Positions 24,549 to 38,817 of a stretch of DNA of 64,000 bases are shown here, piece by piece. The stretch comes from Fimbriimonadaceae bacterium (lineage in GTDB: Bacteria; Armatimonadota; Fimbriimonadia; Fimbriimonadales; Fimbriimonadaceae): assembly GCA_019694835.1 (NCBI GenBank), contig JAIBBE010000057.1, positions 62,001 through 126,000 of the forward strand, read 5' to 3'. Position 1 is the stretch's first letter, and every line of letters starts with the position of its first letter. The notes under the pieces were generated by a model. The model saw only the letters and a list, made by a program, of their open reading frames with translations, was not told where the DNA came from and ran no database searches. The position numbers and the translations under genes are program-made.

Positions 24549-25214
24549 ATGCGACGCACTCTACTTTTGTTAGCCGTTCTCGGAGTCGCCTTCGCGGCTC
24601 ATGCCCAGGAGAACCCGCCCGCCAAGTCCGGCCCGGCCGAGGTATCGGTCGCGGCCAAAGGCCTTGACGTTCGCGGGGTGCTCTCCGCCGTCTTTGAACA
24701 GGCCGGCAAAGACTTCGTTTTGGAGCCGAACATCCGCTTCGTGCTGTACCTTTCCCTCACCAAAGTCGAGTTCGAGGAGGCCCTGCAGATCATCTGCAAG
24801 ACGGCTGAACTCAAATGGGAAGTCCAGAACGGCGTCTATTTCATCACCAAGAAGAAAGTCTTCACTCCTCCACCTGCGCCCGAGGTGAAGCCGGTCGCCG
24901 TCGCGCAGAAAAAGGCCGAGCCTCTGGGCAAGCTTCCCGCCGACGTCCTCTCGAAGACTCTCACCACCCGCCTGTCCAAAACGGACTTCCGCGAAGTCAT
25001 TGCCGCGATCTCGAAACAGACCGGCGTAACGATCGAGGTCGGTGCCGATGTGCCGCGCTACAAGGTTGACGCCTTCCTAATCGGCACCTCCCTCAAGTAC
25101 GCCCTCGACGTGCTCACGAAGGCGATGGGGACGACGTACACCTTCACCGAGCGCCGCACGATTATGATCGGCACGGTGAAGGACGAGAACCGCGTAGTCG
25201 TGATTGAGCACTAA
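24549..25214 (+). CDS. Exported protein with two secretin/TonB N-domain-like repeats
   Basis: A 221-residue exported protein. It has a signal peptide (LLLLAVLGVAFAAHAQ) followed by two similar alpha/beta modules. Module 1 is at about 33-104 (SVAAKGLDVRGVLSAVFEQ, then VEFEEALQIICKTAEL and KWEVQNGVYFITK). Module 2 is at about 135-221 (TDFREVIAAISKQTGVTIE, then SLKYALDVLTKAMG, TYTFTERRTIMIG). The pattern of exposed strand, helix, EALxxL-type helix and FxIT-type strand matches the STN/secretin N0 domain seen in TonB receptors and type II secretion secretins. There is no secretin barrel. It might be a periplasmic adaptor working with the upstream zinc-finger protein; that is inference. Confidence 0.75.
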   Translation: MRRTLLLLAVLGVAFAAHAQENPPAKSGPAEVSVAAKGLDVRGVLSAVFEQAGKDFVLEPNIRFVLYLSLTKVEFEEALQIICKTAELKWEVQNGVYFITKKKVFTPPPAPEVKPVAVAQKKAEPLGKLPADVLSKTLTTRLSKTDFREVIAAISKQTGVTIEVGADVPRYKVDAFLIGTSLKYALDVLTKAMGTTYTFTERRTIMIGTVKDENRVVVIEH

Positions 25215-25288
25215 CCTGGCCGACAATTCACTCGTCCTTCCTCCTTCGTCCTGGAAAGTGTCGCGCACAGCACGTTGAATTGGACGGC

Positions 25289-25391
25289 GGGTGGCCGGGG
25301 TGATGAATTGTGCACCCCGGCGCTACCAGGTTGCGGAAGCCTCTCAGCACTTGGCAGAACCGGGGTGCACAATTCATCACCCCCGCCACCC
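25289..25391. repeat. Family A palindromic element, complete copy
   Basis: 103 bp with terminal inverted repeats of 32 nt (25289-25320 and 25360-25391) that differ at a single position. The arms read GGGTGGCCGGGGTGATGA..., with a central GTGCACCCCGG. It is located in the convergent gap 25215-25419, which contains no gene, between the STN-like gene and the NAGPA-like lipoprotein. Confidence 0.9.
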
Positions 25392-25419
25392 GGACCTCGG
25401 TTTCTTTCCAACGTGAGGC

Positions 25420-26502
25420 TCAGTTCAACCGCGGCGATCGATCTGCTACAAAGAACGTCATTAACGACCCGCCTTGTGGAGCGTCCTTGAAAGAACCGTC
25501 GAAGACCAGCCGGCCATTGGGGGCCGCCAAGCGGGGTGGCAGCATTTCGTACTTGCCATCGACACGACGAAACACCATCTGAGTCACGGCTCCGCCGTCG
25601 CTGTTCACGGCTCCCCAAACGTCGAGGGAGAGCCAAAAGGCCTGCAGGTCGGCCAGGGTCCAGCCCGGGCCAAGAGGCTCGCCATGTTTGAGGGCAAATT
25701 TGCTTGCGTTCTCGGTGTCTGGCTCGTTGACGACGAGCAAGTAGAAAATCTGCGAGTCCTTTGACCAGCCCATCGACGTTCGCGAGGTGCGCATGTGGTC
25801 GACAATCGGGATGTGCCCGACCTCAGCAGGCGAGGAGGGCACGGGTGCCTTGAGCGTGAGATTGCGCCGACTCTCAATGATCAGGGGCTTGCCCTCGTAA
25901 ACGAGGCATTGCGCGCCATCGGCAGCAAAGTCAAACTCACGCTCCAGAATTGACTTTGGAGGCTGGTGGATTGTTTTGAATATGGGCTTGCCGTTTTCGA
26001 GTTTGACGCCAAACATCCAGCGATGGCGTCCGACGTTGTGATAGGCCTTGCCGCCGAGAACCACCGGTCCGATGTGATGCGCGAATCCGTTGGGCGGGTT
26101 CTTCGATCGATCGTAAGCAAAGAACAGCCCGTTCCATGCCGCCACGACCGGACCGCGACCGCAATCGTTGAGATGCTTGACGACCTGGCCAACGCCGCGC
26201 GGATAGTAATCGGCCACATTGTCGAAGGGCCGCGCGTCGTCCTCGTCTTGATCGTAAATCTCGAAACGGAGGTCGGGGTTCTGAGTGAAGTCGAAGCGAA
26301 GGAGCTCGAGCGTGCATTTGTCGTCAGTCTCGACGAACCAACGCGTGATCCCTTGGTGGGGCGTGCTCTCGACGCTTCCGGGCCAAGGCCACTGGGTCCA
26401 CTTGATCGCAGGTTCTGCGTTGACAATGATGGGATCGGCGCTCTTTCGTTCGCAGCCTACGACTGCTAAGAGCAAAGCCAACTCCATCAAAGCGACTCGT
26501 TT
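25420..26502 (-). CDS. Lipoprotein with phosphodiester glycosidase (NAGPA-like) domain
   Basis: Exported lipoprotein of about 360 residues. I choose TTG 26502 as start because a basic N-terminus (KRVA), hydrophobic core and lipobox (LLLAVVGC) follow, and GGAG lies about 7 nt upstream. ATG 26487 would remove the basic part. The body shows the NAGPA/DUF2233 pattern: VVAAWNGLFFAYDRS, HRWMFGVKLENGKPIF in the middle, and near the C-terminus the hallmark AVNSDGGAVTQMVF. Members hydrolyse phosphodiester-linked sugars in the cell wall or exopolysaccharide; the substrate here is unknown. It lies downstream of rpoC, separated by a family A hairpin, so co-transcription with rpoBC is doubtful. Confidence 0.8.
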   Translation of the reverse strand, partial: KRVALMELALLLAVVGCERKSADPIIVNAEPAIKWTQWPWPGSVESTPHQGITRWFVETDDKCTLELLRFDFTQNPDLRFEIYDQDEDDARPFDNVADYYPRGVGQVVKHLNDCGRGPVVAAWNGLFFAYDRSKNPPNGFAHHIGPVVLGGKAYHNVGRHRWMFGVKLENGKPIFKTIHQPPKSILEREFDFAADGAQCLVYEGKPLIIESRRNLTLKAPVPSSPAEVGHIPIVDHMRTSRTSMGWSKDSQIFYLLVVNEPDTENASKFALKHGEPLGPGWTLADLQAFWLSLDVWGAVNSDGGAVTQMVFRRVDGKYEMLPPRLAAPNGRLVFDGSFKDAPQGGSLMTFFVADRSPRLN

Positions 26503-26541
26503 CAAAACAACTCCGAACTGCTCCCGCGAAAGTGGTTTGGG

Positions 26542-26641
26542 GGGTGGCCCCGGTGATGAATTTTGCACCAGGGTTGAGCCAATCACGGGACAGTCAGACC
26601 TTGGCAGAGCCGGGGTGCACAATTCATCACCCCGGCCACCC
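26542..26641. repeat. Family A palindromic element, complete copy
   Basis: 100-bp copy with one intact arm (CCGGGGTGCACAATTCATCA, then CCCCGGCCACCC to 26641) and a diverged opposite arm. It begins 14 bp after the rpoC stop on the minus strand, where it would form a long stem in the rpoC 3' end and could terminate or attenuate transcription into the lipoprotein gene. Confidence 0.88.
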
Positions 26642-26655
26642 ATGGCCTTGGACTC

Positions 26656-29600
26656 TTATTCTTCGTCGAAGTCGCCGCTTGCCATATCGGCCAGCGAGAC
26701 CGAGCCGAGCAGGCCCAGGTCGTCTTCTTGGATTCGGTCGTCGGCTTCAACGAGCGCGGTGAGCGATTGCTGAGCCCAGGTCGGGGCGCTGCGATCGACC
26801 TCGATGGCAACATCTCGGTAGCTCCTCACACCGGTACCGGTGGGGATCAAGCGTCCGATGATAACGTTCTCCTTGAGTCCGACGAGGTCGTCCTTCTTGC
26901 CACGGACAGCGGCCTCGGTGAGGACGCGGGTGGTCTTCTGGAACGACGCAGCCGAAAGGTACGAGTCGGTCGCAAGCGAGGCCTCGGTGATACCCAGCAG
27001 GATCCAGGTCGCACTGGCTTCCTTCGGATCTCGCTCCACCAGCTCGCCCGTAACCGGGTCGGTGTACTTGATCTTCGTGCCCGCATCGATGAGCCGTCGA
27101 ACCTTCTCATTTTCGCGCGTGAACCGGAATCGGTCGACGATCTGGCCCGGAAGGAACGGGGTATCCCCCGGCTCCTTGATCTGCCGCTTGCGCAGCATCT
27201 GGCGGATGATGACTTCGACGTGCTTGTCGTTGATGTCGACGCCCTGGGCTTTATAGACCGACTGCAGGTTCGTGATGAAGTAGTCATGCACCGCATCGGC
27301 GCCCGCGAGTTCGAGAACCTCGTGCGGATCGCGCGGACCGACCGTGAGCGGGTCGCCCTTGATCACGCGGGCTCCGAGTTTCACCGGAAGCTGACCGGTC
27401 GGCGGGACCAAGATCGGATAGAACACGTTGACGAACTCAACATTGTGCTTTCGCAGCACGGCGAGCGTCGGCGCGTTCATTTTTTGGCCGATGATCTTTT
27501 CGAGGCCGGTGTCGAATCCAGTGGACTCAGTACCGTCCTTCGCCTTGGTCGTCGAAATCTCCCAATCCTGATGATCGGCGATATAGGCATCCTTCAGCGT
27601 GCCAGTGGTTGGCACCTTGGCGTCGACGATGACCCAGCGTCCGTACGGAGAGTCCTTGATGTCGGCGACGATTCCCGTGACCGGGCAGATGATCGCCTTA
27701 CCACGCGGCTGGCGTCGGGCTTCGAAGATTTCTTCGACGCGGACGATACCGCTCGACTCACCCGTCCAGGTGTAGAAGAAGGTCTTTCGGCTTCGATCCC
27801 AGAGCTTCTTCGACTCGGTATCGAGGCGCTCCAGAGCCTTTGCGGCCGCCTTTGTCTGGCGAACCGGCTTCTTCTTGCCTTCCTCCTGCTCGATGGTCAG
27901 ACGATCCTGGTCGAACAGCGCCTTGACGGCGCCCTCTTGAGACTCGAGGACCTTTGTCGGGTCGAATTCCTTGAGGTCGGTGCCGGTCGCGGTGCTGAAG
28001 TCGTCAAGGAACTGCTTGATGAACTTACCGGTCTTGTACTGGTTCGTACGGGCGATCGTGGCCGAACCGGCAACGCCTCCCGTGTGGAACGTACGCATCG
28101 TAAGCTGCGTTCCGGGTTCACCAATCGACTGTGCCCCGATGATGCCGACGGCGACGCCGACTTCGACCAGCCGCTTGCTGGACAGGTCGATACCGTAGCA
28201 CTTGCTGCAGATGCCCTGTTCGAGTTCGCAGGTGAGCGGACTTCGAAGCTTGATCGAGAGCCGACCGTGCTCGTCGGCGGTGAAGCCGATGGCTTCGGCT
28301 CGAGCGGTAACCGCGGCGCGCTCCTCGTCGGTCGTACCGGCTTCGAGTTCGTCGTTGAGCTTCTTCTCCAACGCATTGGCCCGGTTCGCGGCGTCAAGCC
28401 CAATCAACTCATCGACCTCGAAGATCGCCTCGTTGGTGTCCGGATCGATGAGCGTCGTGAGTGCTACGCGACCGACCAGGCGATCACCGATCGACTCGAT
28501 GACTTCGCCCTCGTCGATGATCCGCTGAACCAGCACGCCTTCGGTCGTCCCGCAATCGGGGCGACGGATAATCACGTCCTGAGCAACGTCGACCAGACGC
28601 CGCGTGAGGTAACCCGCGTCCGCGGTTCGAAGCGCGGTGTCGGCCAATCCCTTTCGGGCTCCGTGAGTCGTCACGAAGTACTCGAGCATCGAGAGGCCCT
28701 TGTGGAAGGAGCTCTTGACGGGAAGCTCATAGATAACTTCGTTGAACTGGTTGAACATGAGCCCGCGCATTCCGGAGAGCTGCGAAAGCTGCTTGATCGA
28801 ACCACGCGCGCCAGAGACGGTAACGATAGAGAGCGGGTTGAACTGCTCCATTCCGGCAAGGATTTCCTTACCGATCGAGTCGTAGGTTTCCGTCCATAGG
28901 TTGACGAGGTGCTGCTGCATCTCGTTAAACGTGAGCATGCCGCGTCGGAACTGCTCACTGATTCGCGACGACCGGTTGTCGGCTTCGCGGATGATCTCCT
29001 CGCGTCGCTCGGGCGGGTCCATGTCGGTCAGTGCGATCGACAGGCCGTACTTCGTGGCCCACTTGAAGCCGAGTTCCTTGAGGTCGTCGAGCAAGCGGAT
29101 CGTGCCTTCGACGCCGACCGCCTTATGGCACGAGACAATCGTCTCGGCGATATTCTTCTTGTTCAGCTCCCAGTTCAAGAACTTGTCGCTGTGCTTCATC
29201 GGGTACGGAAGCACCTCGTTGAACAACAGCTGACCGGGCGTTGCCGTAATAACCAAGGTCTCGGTCTGCAGTTCGAGCGGCTTCAGTTCCTTGATCTCGA
29301 CGCCATCCTCGTCCTCGCTGATTTCGTACTTGTATTCCATCCCCGTTCGCGAGTCGCGGAAGTCGATCTCGGAGTCAGGGCGGCAAATGGGGCGCGTAAT
29401 GCGGACTTTGACCGGACCATTCAGGTGCGGACGATCGCCAACGGAAGGCGAATCAAGCGCAAAGAGGACCTCGTTCGGATTGCTGTACACGTACGGAGCC
29501 GGGTTCTTCTCCGGGTCCTCCGCGTGCAGCCTGTCCTGCTCCTTGAGGGCATCCGCTTGGGCCTTCCCCGTGAACGTCAGGGCATATCCGCCGAGAACGA

Positions 29601-31401
29601 TGTCTTGGATCGGGGCCACGGTCGGGCGACCGTCAGCCGGTGAGAACAGATTCTGCGTCGACAGCATGAGGACGCGCGCCTCTGACTGAGCCTGCGTACT
29701 CAGCGGAACGTGCACGGCCATCTGGTCGCCGTCGAAGTCCGCGTTATAGGCGTGACAGACGAGCGGGTGGACCTGGATCGCCTTGCCGTCCACCAGGATT
29801 GGCTCGAAGGCTTGGATGCCCAAGCGGTGAAGAGTCGGAGCGCGGTTCAGCAGAACCGGATGCTCCTTGATGACTTCCTCCAAGCCGTCCCAGACCGCTG
29901 GGTGCATGCGGTCGATCATGCGCTTTGCCGTCTTGATGTTCTGCGTGATCTTCCGCTCGACGAGGGTCTTCATGACGAACGGCTTGAACAGTTCGAGCGC
30001 CATTTCCTTCGGCAAACCGCACTGGTGCAACTTGAGGTGAGGACCAACGACGATAACCGATCTTCCGGAGTAGTCGACGCGCTTTCCGAGCAAGTTCTTT
30101 CGGAAGCGGCCTTCCTTACCCTTGAGCATGTCGCTCAAGGACTTCAAAGGGCGGCTGTTGCTGCCCACGACCGGTCGGCTGCGTCGTCCGTTGTCGATCA
30201 GGGCATCCACGGCTTCCTGTAGAAGGCGCTTTTCGTGGTTGATGATCGATTCCGGTGCCTGGATCTCCATGATCTTTTTCAGGCGGTTGTTCCGGTTGAT
30301 GATGCGGCGGTAAAGGTCGTTTAGGTCCGAGGTGGCGAACCGACCACCGTCGAGCTGGACCATCGGTCGAAGCTCGGGCGAAATCACCGGAACCACGTCG
30401 AGGATCATCCAGTCCGGTCGGCTCTTCGAGAGTAGCAGCGCTTCAACCAGTTCGAGTCGCTTGATCGCGCGAGCGCGTCGCTGGCTAGTCGTAACGACGA
30501 TTTCCTGGCGCAGGGTTCTCGCCAGGGTATCGAGGTCGACATGGCGCAGCAGCTCCTTGATCGCTTCCGCGCCGATGTTGGCGCGAACGAGATCATCGAG
30601 GTCGGTCTTCATACGTCGGCCGACCGCCGAGAGCATCTTGCTCACGGCGCGCCACTTGTCTTCGTCGATCAGCTGGTTGGCTTCGAGCTTGCCCAGCAGG
30701 TCGACGGCGACATCCAGGTCCTTCAGACGATCGTCGGCATCGCGGTACTCGGCCCGAATACGGTCATAGTTCGACTTCATGCGGTCGCGCACGAAGCCCT
30801 CGTCCGAATACTCGTCCGGGTTGTTCTTCATCTCGGTGGCGAGCCGCTCGAGGCTTTCCATTTCGAGATCGTTGAGTTCCTTCTGGATGTGCCGCTTTTC
30901 CTGCTCGACGATCGAGCGGATCTTCGGCAGAAGCTCCTGAATCTTCTCCGCCTGCAGGTCGATGATGATGAAGCTGGCGAAGTAGATGACCTTCTCAAGC
31001 TGGCGCGGTGAGATGTCGAGAATCAGGGCCAGCGGCGAGGGGACGCCCTTGAGGTACCAAATGTGGCAGACCGGGGCGGCGAGTTCGACGATGCCCATGC
31101 GCTCGCGGCGCACTTTGCTGCGGGTCACCTCAACGCCGCAGCGCTCGCAGATGATCCCCTTGTACTTAATCTTCTTGTACCGGCCGCACGAGCATTCCCA
31201 GTCCTTGACCGGCCCGAAGATGCGCTCACAAAAGAGCCCATCCCGCTCCGGCTTGAACGTGCGGTAGTTGATGGTTTCCGGCTTTCGGACTTCGTAGTGA
31301 ATGTTCTGCCCGTTGCCATCCTTGCGAAGGGCCCAGCTCCGGATATCTTCCGGGCTCGCGATTCCGATGCGGATTTTATCGAATAGATTTACGTCGGCCA
31401 T
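26656..31401 (-). CDS. rpoC: DNA-directed RNA polymerase subunit beta'
   Basis: Largest catalytic subunit of RNA polymerase, 1581 residues. It has N-terminal [20 protein letters not shown], zinc-binding cysteines in WECSCGRYK and [10 protein letters not shown] (about 68-90), the [20 protein letters not shown] region, and the Mg-binding active-site loop [10 protein letters not shown] near 550. The bridge helix/trigger loop region and the second zinc cluster ([13 protein letters not shown]) are also present. Length is larger than the E. coli protein but within the bacterial range. No Shine-Dalgarno is obvious before ATG 31401. It follows rpoB after about 150 bp of palindromic repeats, an unusually long and structured rpoB-rpoC spacer. 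Confidence 0.98.
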   Translation of the reverse strand: MADVNLFDKIRIGIASPEDIRSWALRKDGNGQNIHYEVRKPETINYRTFKPERDGLFCERIFGPVKDWECSCGRYKKIKYKGIICERCGVEVTRSKVRRERMGIVELAAPVCHIWYLKGVPSPLALILDISPRQLEKVIYFASFIIIDLQAEKIQELLPKIRSIVEQEKRHIQKELNDLEMESLERLATEMKNNPDEYSDEGFVRDRMKSNYDRIRAEYRDADDRLKDLDVAVDLLGKLEANQLIDEDKWRAVSKMLSAVGRRMKTDLDDLVRANIGAEAIKELLRHVDLDTLARTLRQEIVVTTSQRRARAIKRLELVEALLLSKSRPDWMILDVVPVISPELRPMVQLDGGRFATSDLNDLYRRIINRNNRLKKIMEIQAPESIINHEKRLLQEAVDALIDNGRRSRPVVGSNSRPLKSLSDMLKGKEGRFRKNLLGKRVDYSGRSVIVVGPHLKLHQCGLPKEMALELFKPFVMKTLVERKITQNIKTAKRMIDRMHPAVWDGLEEVIKEHPVLLNRAPTLHRLGIQAFEPILVDGKAIQVHPLVCHAYNADFDGDQMAVHVPLSTQAQSEARVLMLSTQNLFSPADGRPTVAPIQDIVLGGYALTFTGKAQADALKEQDRLHAEDPEKNPAPYVYSNPNEVLFALDSPSVGDRPHLNGPVKVRITRPICRPDSEIDFRDSRTGMEYKYEISEDEDGVEIKELKPLELQTETLVITATPGQLLFNEVLPYPMKHSDKFLNWELNKKNIAETIVSCHKAVGVEGTIRLLDDLKELGFKWATKYGLSIALTDMDPPERREEIIREADNRSSRISEQFRRGMLTFNEMQQHLVNLWTETYDSIGKEILAGMEQFNPLSIVTVSGARGSIKQLSQLSGMRGLMFNQFNEVIYELPVKSSFHKGLSMLEYFVTTHGARKGLADTALRTADAGYLTRRLVDVAQDVIIRRPDCGTTEGVLVQRIIDEGEVIESIGDRLVGRVALTTLIDPDTNEAIFEVDELIGLDAANRANALEKKLNDELEAGTTDEERAAVTARAEAIGFTADEHGRLSIKLRSPLTCELEQGICSKCYGIDLSSKRLVEVGVAVGIIGAQSIGEPGTQLTMRTFHTGGVAGSATIARTNQYKTGKFIKQFLDDFSTATGTDLKEFDPTKVLESQEGAVKALFDQDRLTIEQEEGKKKPVRQTKAAAKALERLDTESKKLWDRSRKTFFYTWTGESSGIVRVEEIFEARRQPRGKAIICPVTGIVADIKDSPYGRWVIVDAKVPTTGTLKDAYIADHQDWEISTTKAKDGTESTGFDTGLEKIIGQKMNAPTLAVLRKHNVEFVNVFYPILVPPTGQLPVKLGARVIKGDPLTVGPRDPHEVLELAGADAVHDYFITNLQSVYKAQGVDINDKHVEVIIRQMLRKRQIKEPGDTPFLPGQIVDRFRFTRENEKVRRLIDAGTKIKYTDPVTGELVERDPKEASATWILLGITEASLATDSYLSAASFQKTTRVLTEAAVRGKKDDLVGLKENVIIGRLIPTGTGVRSYRDVAIEVDRSAPTWAQQSLTALVEADDRIQEDDLGLLGSVSLADMASGDFDEE

Positions 31402-31474
31402 AGGGTTTGTTTGTTTCGGTCCTCGCCTGGGTGTCCTGGTGCATTGAGGGGAAAACAGCGTCGTTCGCCCCTAT

Positions 31475-31500
31475 GCCGCCACTCGTGGGAGAGTGGAGGC
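31475..31500. repeat. GTGGGA-loop hairpin, copy 1 (rpoB-rpoC spacer)
   Basis: GCCGCCACTC / GTGGGA loop / GAGTGGAGGC: a 10-bp stem with one mismatch. The same loop occurs at 31519-31548 and 49541-49566 with different but self-complementary stems. Confidence 0.8.
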
Positions 31501-31518
31501 ACAACTCACTACGTCTGT

Positions 31519-31548
31519 ATGCCGCCACCCTCCCACGGGTGGCGGCAT
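31519..31548. repeat. GTGGGA-loop hairpin, copy 2 (rpoB-rpoC spacer)
   Basis: A perfect 12-bp stem (ATGCCGCCACCC with GGGTGGCGGCAT) around TCCCAC, which reads GTGGGA on the minus strand. It begins about 6 nt after the rpoB stop. In the rpoBC transcript it would be a strong stem-loop between the two genes. Confidence 0.88.
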
Positions 31549-31553
31549 GCTAT

Positions 31554-35672
<4,119 letters not shown>

Positions 35673-35703
35673 CCACGCCTCCGGAGATAATTCGCGAATC
35701 TCC

Positions 35704-35733
35704 ACTGTACCAGAGGCATGACCCAAACTTCAA
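35704..35733 (-). promoter_or_regulatory. Sigma-70-type promoter of rpoB
   Basis: On the minus strand TTGAAG (35728-35733) and TACAGT (35704-35709) are separated by 18 bp. The -10 box ends about 31 nt before ATG 35672, leaving a short leader with a GGAGG ribosome-binding site. Confidence 0.7.
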
Positions 35734-35802
35734 GGGGCGTGCGAGGTTTTTCCTCGCCGCCGACGAATTCTCTTCCCGTGGTGGTAGCTTGCTGAACAGA
35801 CG

Positions 35803-38421
35803 ATGCAACTCCCGGATTCGTTCCACGTCGATGCCGAGATCATTCAGCGCCTCATGAGTTGGGGCTGCGAAGATCCGCAGGTCTGGCTTGAGGAGGCTCT
35901 TGTCGGATGCCACAATCCCGAAGTCGGCTCCCGAATGCTGGATCGGTGGCTCTTGGCCACGGCAAACCCCCATACACGGCTCATCCAGCTTCAGCAGAAC
36001 CTCGCGTTGGCTCGCCTCCTGCTCACCGCGCTGAGTGCGAGCCGTCAACTCGCCGACTCGCTTGTTCAGAATCCCGAGTTCGCCGACCTCATCCTCGATC
36101 CGGTGACGTTTGAGCGGCCGGTACGGCGCCAAGACGTAATCGCCGAGGCTAAGCGCCTGGTTGCGGGAGCCGCATCCCACTCTCGCAGCCTCGATTTGCT
36201 TCGCTTCGTGAGGCAGAAATGGATTCTCGTCATTGCCCTCGGAGACCTCGCCAAAGTCTGGTCGCCCGAGGTGATCTGGGAAGCGCTGAGTGAGCTCGCG
36301 ATGGGGCTCATTTCGGCGACCCGCGACGTGGCATGGTCCGAGTTCGCCGCCAATCGGCTGGGAACACCTGAGATTCCATGCCCGGTGTCGATTCTGGCGA
36401 TGGGAAAGCTCGGCGGTCTCGAACTGAACTACAGTTCAGACGTCGACCTCGTTTACCTCCTCGACGACGACGCCGATGAGCGGGTGGAGAGAGAGGCGAC
36501 CCGTTTTTGTGAGGCGCTTGGTCGGGCTCTCGCCGATCGCATGGGCCGAGGGGCTCTCTACCGAGTCGACCTGCGCTTGCGCCCGTTTGGCGGCACCGGT
36601 CCGATCGTATCGCGTTGGCGAGCCTACGAAAGCTATGCCCGGAACTACGCCGAGCCTTGGGAACAGCTTGCAATGATTCGTTCGGCAGTCGTCGCGGGTT
36701 CAATCGGTTCCGTTGAGCGACTGGAGACTCTGAGGAATGAAGTCTGTTTTGCGCGCGTCCGCGGCGAATGGGTGTTTGAGGAACTCCTGCAGATGCGCGA
36801 GCGAGTCGAAGCCCATGCCGAACCCGACGACCTCAAGCGTGGCCCGGGCGGAATTCGAGATGTCGAATTCCTGACCCAGATTCTGCAGATGCTCCACGGT
36901 CTCCGCCATCCTGAGGTCCAGGTCGCGGGCACGCTCCCCGCCCTGCGTTCCCTGAACGCCCTGCGTTTGATCGAAGGGTCTGACTTCAGCCAGTTGGTGA
37001 GCGGCTACACCCTCCTGCGTCAAACCGAGCATCGATGCCAGATCATCGACGACCGACAGACCCACCGTCTGCCGGAGGCCGAGGCAGACCGGGTGTTCAT
37101 CGCCCAGTCACTGGGCTTCGGGTCGGCAAACGAATTCGAAATCGAACTGGCGGCCACGCGCAAACGGATTCGCGAGGTGTATGATCGACTTCTCCGACCC
37201 ACCGAAAGCGCGGCTCAGGTAGATTCCCTCTGCCCTGAAGCGTCGGAGTGGATCGCCTCCTTTTCGCACGCGCAGGCCTTTCTTATGGCTATCGTCACCA
37301 ACCAGGGGAGCGCTCCTCGTCTTAATCGTCTGGCCAATTCGGCCCCGGCTCTCCTGCAGGTTCTGCGAAACGATATCTTGCAGGCCGAGCAGATCATCAG
37401 CGGCGAAATCGAGGAAGTGCTCGATCCCTTCACCAAGCTTTCGGCCATTCCCGCCAAAGATGCCGAGTCAATGGGCCGGATGGTGCGTTCGCTCTGGCTC
37501 GTTTGGGCGACCCAGCGGGTGGTGATGGATGAGTCGTCGTTCGACCTGTCTGCCGTCTTCGATGCCACCTTCCAACAACTCGCGGCGAGCGTTCCGCGCG
37601 AGTTGGAAATCCTCGCACTGGGATCCTATGCTTCTGGCGACCTCGGATTCCACTCCGACGCCGACCTCCTTCTCCTCTGTCCCAGTGGAACGGACCAAGC
37701 GACCTCAGAGTCGGCCGCCCAGCACCTCTTGGCGGATGTTCGCAGGCTCGCCCAATACGGATCGCCCCTCAAGATCGATCTGCGTCTCCGACCTGATGGT
37801 GGCAAGGGCCTGCTGGCGCGCACCCACGAAGGGCTCCGGGCGTACGGGATCACTGACATGGAGCTCTGGGAACGTTTTGCCCTGGGGCGCGTTCGACTCG
37901 TCCAGGCCGGCCCGGATGCGATCACGATCGTTCACGAGGTTGCCTACGGCAAGCCGCTCAGTGCCTCCGACCTTCGCGAACTCCTCCACATGAAACACCG
38001 AATTGAGTCGGAGCGGGTCGCTCCGCAACATCTGACTCGGCAGGTCAAGCTCGGTCATGGCGGCCTCGATGACATCGACTGGCTGCTCCAACTGCACTTC
38101 ATGGCTTATCCCAATCGCCTGCCGCTTGCGGAAACCCGGACGGCGGACCGCTTGCGCGCGCTCGCTCACGAGAACTTCCTCAATGCGGCGGAACTTGACG
38201 AACTGCTCTCGGCCCATCGGCACCTCTTGCAGGTTCGCTTTGCCATAGCCATGCACGGCTTCGATGACGACATTCTCCCCGAGAATCCGGATAAGCTCGA
38301 ACGGCTCGGTGCGGACCTCGGATTTGGGAGCGGCGTTGCGTTCTTGGCCGCACACGAAGACTTCCGCCAGGCGGTACGGACCATCTACTCCGAGTCCATC
38401 GATCGCCTCGCCCGGGTCTGA
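35803..38421 (+). CDS. glnE: Bifunctional glutamine synthetase adenylyltransferase/deadenylase
   Basis: Adds or removes AMP on glutamine synthetase in response to PII. The 872-residue length is slightly short of the E. coli enzyme. It has two nucleotidyltransferase domains. The N-terminal deadenylylase has SILAMGKLGGLELNYSSD near 196-213 with DVDL. The C-terminal adenylylase has LALGSYASGDLGFHSDADL near 604-622. Each is followed by its helical domain, with GPGGIRDVEFLTQILQM near 346-362 after the first and KLGHGGLDDIDWLLQLHFM near 748-766 after the second. It is divergent from rpoB across an 80-bp promoter region. glnD lies about 8 kb downstream, but no glnB or glnA is in the window. Confidence 0.96.
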   Translation: MQLPDSFHVDAEIIQRLMSWGCEDPQVWLEEALVGCHNPEVGSRMLDRWLLATANPHTRLIQLQQNLALARLLLTALSASRQLADSLVQNPEFADLILDPVTFERPVRRQDVIAEAKRLVAGAASHSRSLDLLRFVRQKWILVIALGDLAKVWSPEVIWEALSELAMGLISATRDVAWSEFAANRLGTPEIPCPVSILAMGKLGGLELNYSSDVDLVYLLDDDADERVEREATRFCEALGRALADRMGRGALYRVDLRLRPFGGTGPIVSRWRAYESYARNYAEPWEQLAMIRSAVVAGSIGSVERLETLRNEVCFARVRGEWVFEELLQMRERVEAHAEPDDLKRGPGGIRDVEFLTQILQMLHGLRHPEVQVAGTLPALRSLNALRLIEGSDFSQLVSGYTLLRQTEHRCQIIDDRQTHRLPEAEADRVFIAQSLGFGSANEFEIELAATRKRIREVYDRLLRPTESAAQVDSLCPEASEWIASFSHAQAFLMAIVTNQGSAPRLNRLANSAPALLQVLRNDILQAEQIISGEIEEVLDPFTKLSAIPAKDAESMGRMVRSLWLVWATQRVVMDESSFDLSAVFDATFQQLAASVPRELEILALGSYASGDLGFHSDADLLLLCPSGTDQATSESAAQHLLADVRRLAQYGSPLKIDLRLRPDGGKGLLARTHEGLRAYGITDMELWERFALGRVRLVQAGPDAITIVHEVAYGKPLSASDLRELLHMKHRIESERVAPQHLTRQVKLGHGGLDDIDWLLQLHFMAYPNRLPLAETRTADRLRALAHENFLNAAELDELLSAHRHLLQVRFAIAMHGFDDDILPENPDKLERLGADLGFGSGVAFLAAHEDFRQAVRTIYSESIDRLARV

Positions 38422-38817
38422 CCATGCATTCGTATCGCTGGCAACCTGTCGGCGCATTAACACGAGAATCCCGGTTCGCTCGCTTGCACAAGCACGAGTC
38501 GAGATCAAATTGGAAAAAGACGGGGTCGTGCGGCCTGGGTGGTGAACTGTCGGAGGCCGCGAAGGCATGGGACGACAGCATGCTCCTTCCATCATGCGCC
38601 GAAACCTGAGTCCCGTGCGCCTACGGTTCTGCCACACACTGACAGGCTTCCGTAGTTGGCAGCGCCGGGGTGCACAATGCATCACCCCGGCCACCCGGCC
38701 TCTAACGCTACCAACGACACCCCTCGTTCGATATGAGACCGTCGCCCCGTTCGGTCGTCCTCGGCTTCTCCGCACGGGTCTCATTACCAAGCGCCACCGG
38801 GCGCAGTGGAAAACAAC
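38422..38817. repeat. Repeat-filled gap: families C, D and A nested
   Basis: No gene is seen in this 396-bp gap. It contains a family C-like unit (TATCGCTGGCAACCTGTC at 38430-38447), a family D element (38564-38618) and a family A copy in inverted orientation, whose intact arm ends at 38696 (CCGGGGTGCACAATGCATCA...). A degraded opposite arm, GGCCTGGGTGGTGAACTG, lies at 38532-38549. Family D therefore seems to have inserted into the family A element. The end of the gap carries the presumed promoter of the next gene, which I could not resolve. Confidence 0.7.

Noticed and set aside
26503..26643. An N-terminal extension of the NAGPA-like lipoprotein to ATG 26643
   Set aside because: The extra codons translate the family A repeat and would hide the lipoprotein signal peptide that starts at TTG 26502.
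26728..28899. A 723-codon plus-strand open frame opposite rpoC
   Set aside because: It mirrors conserved rpoC codons and is rich in Arg, Asp and Leu as expected from antisense reading.
38424..38609. Short open frames in the glnE downstream gap
   Set aside because: They translate repeat families C, D and A and have no start signals or conserved features.
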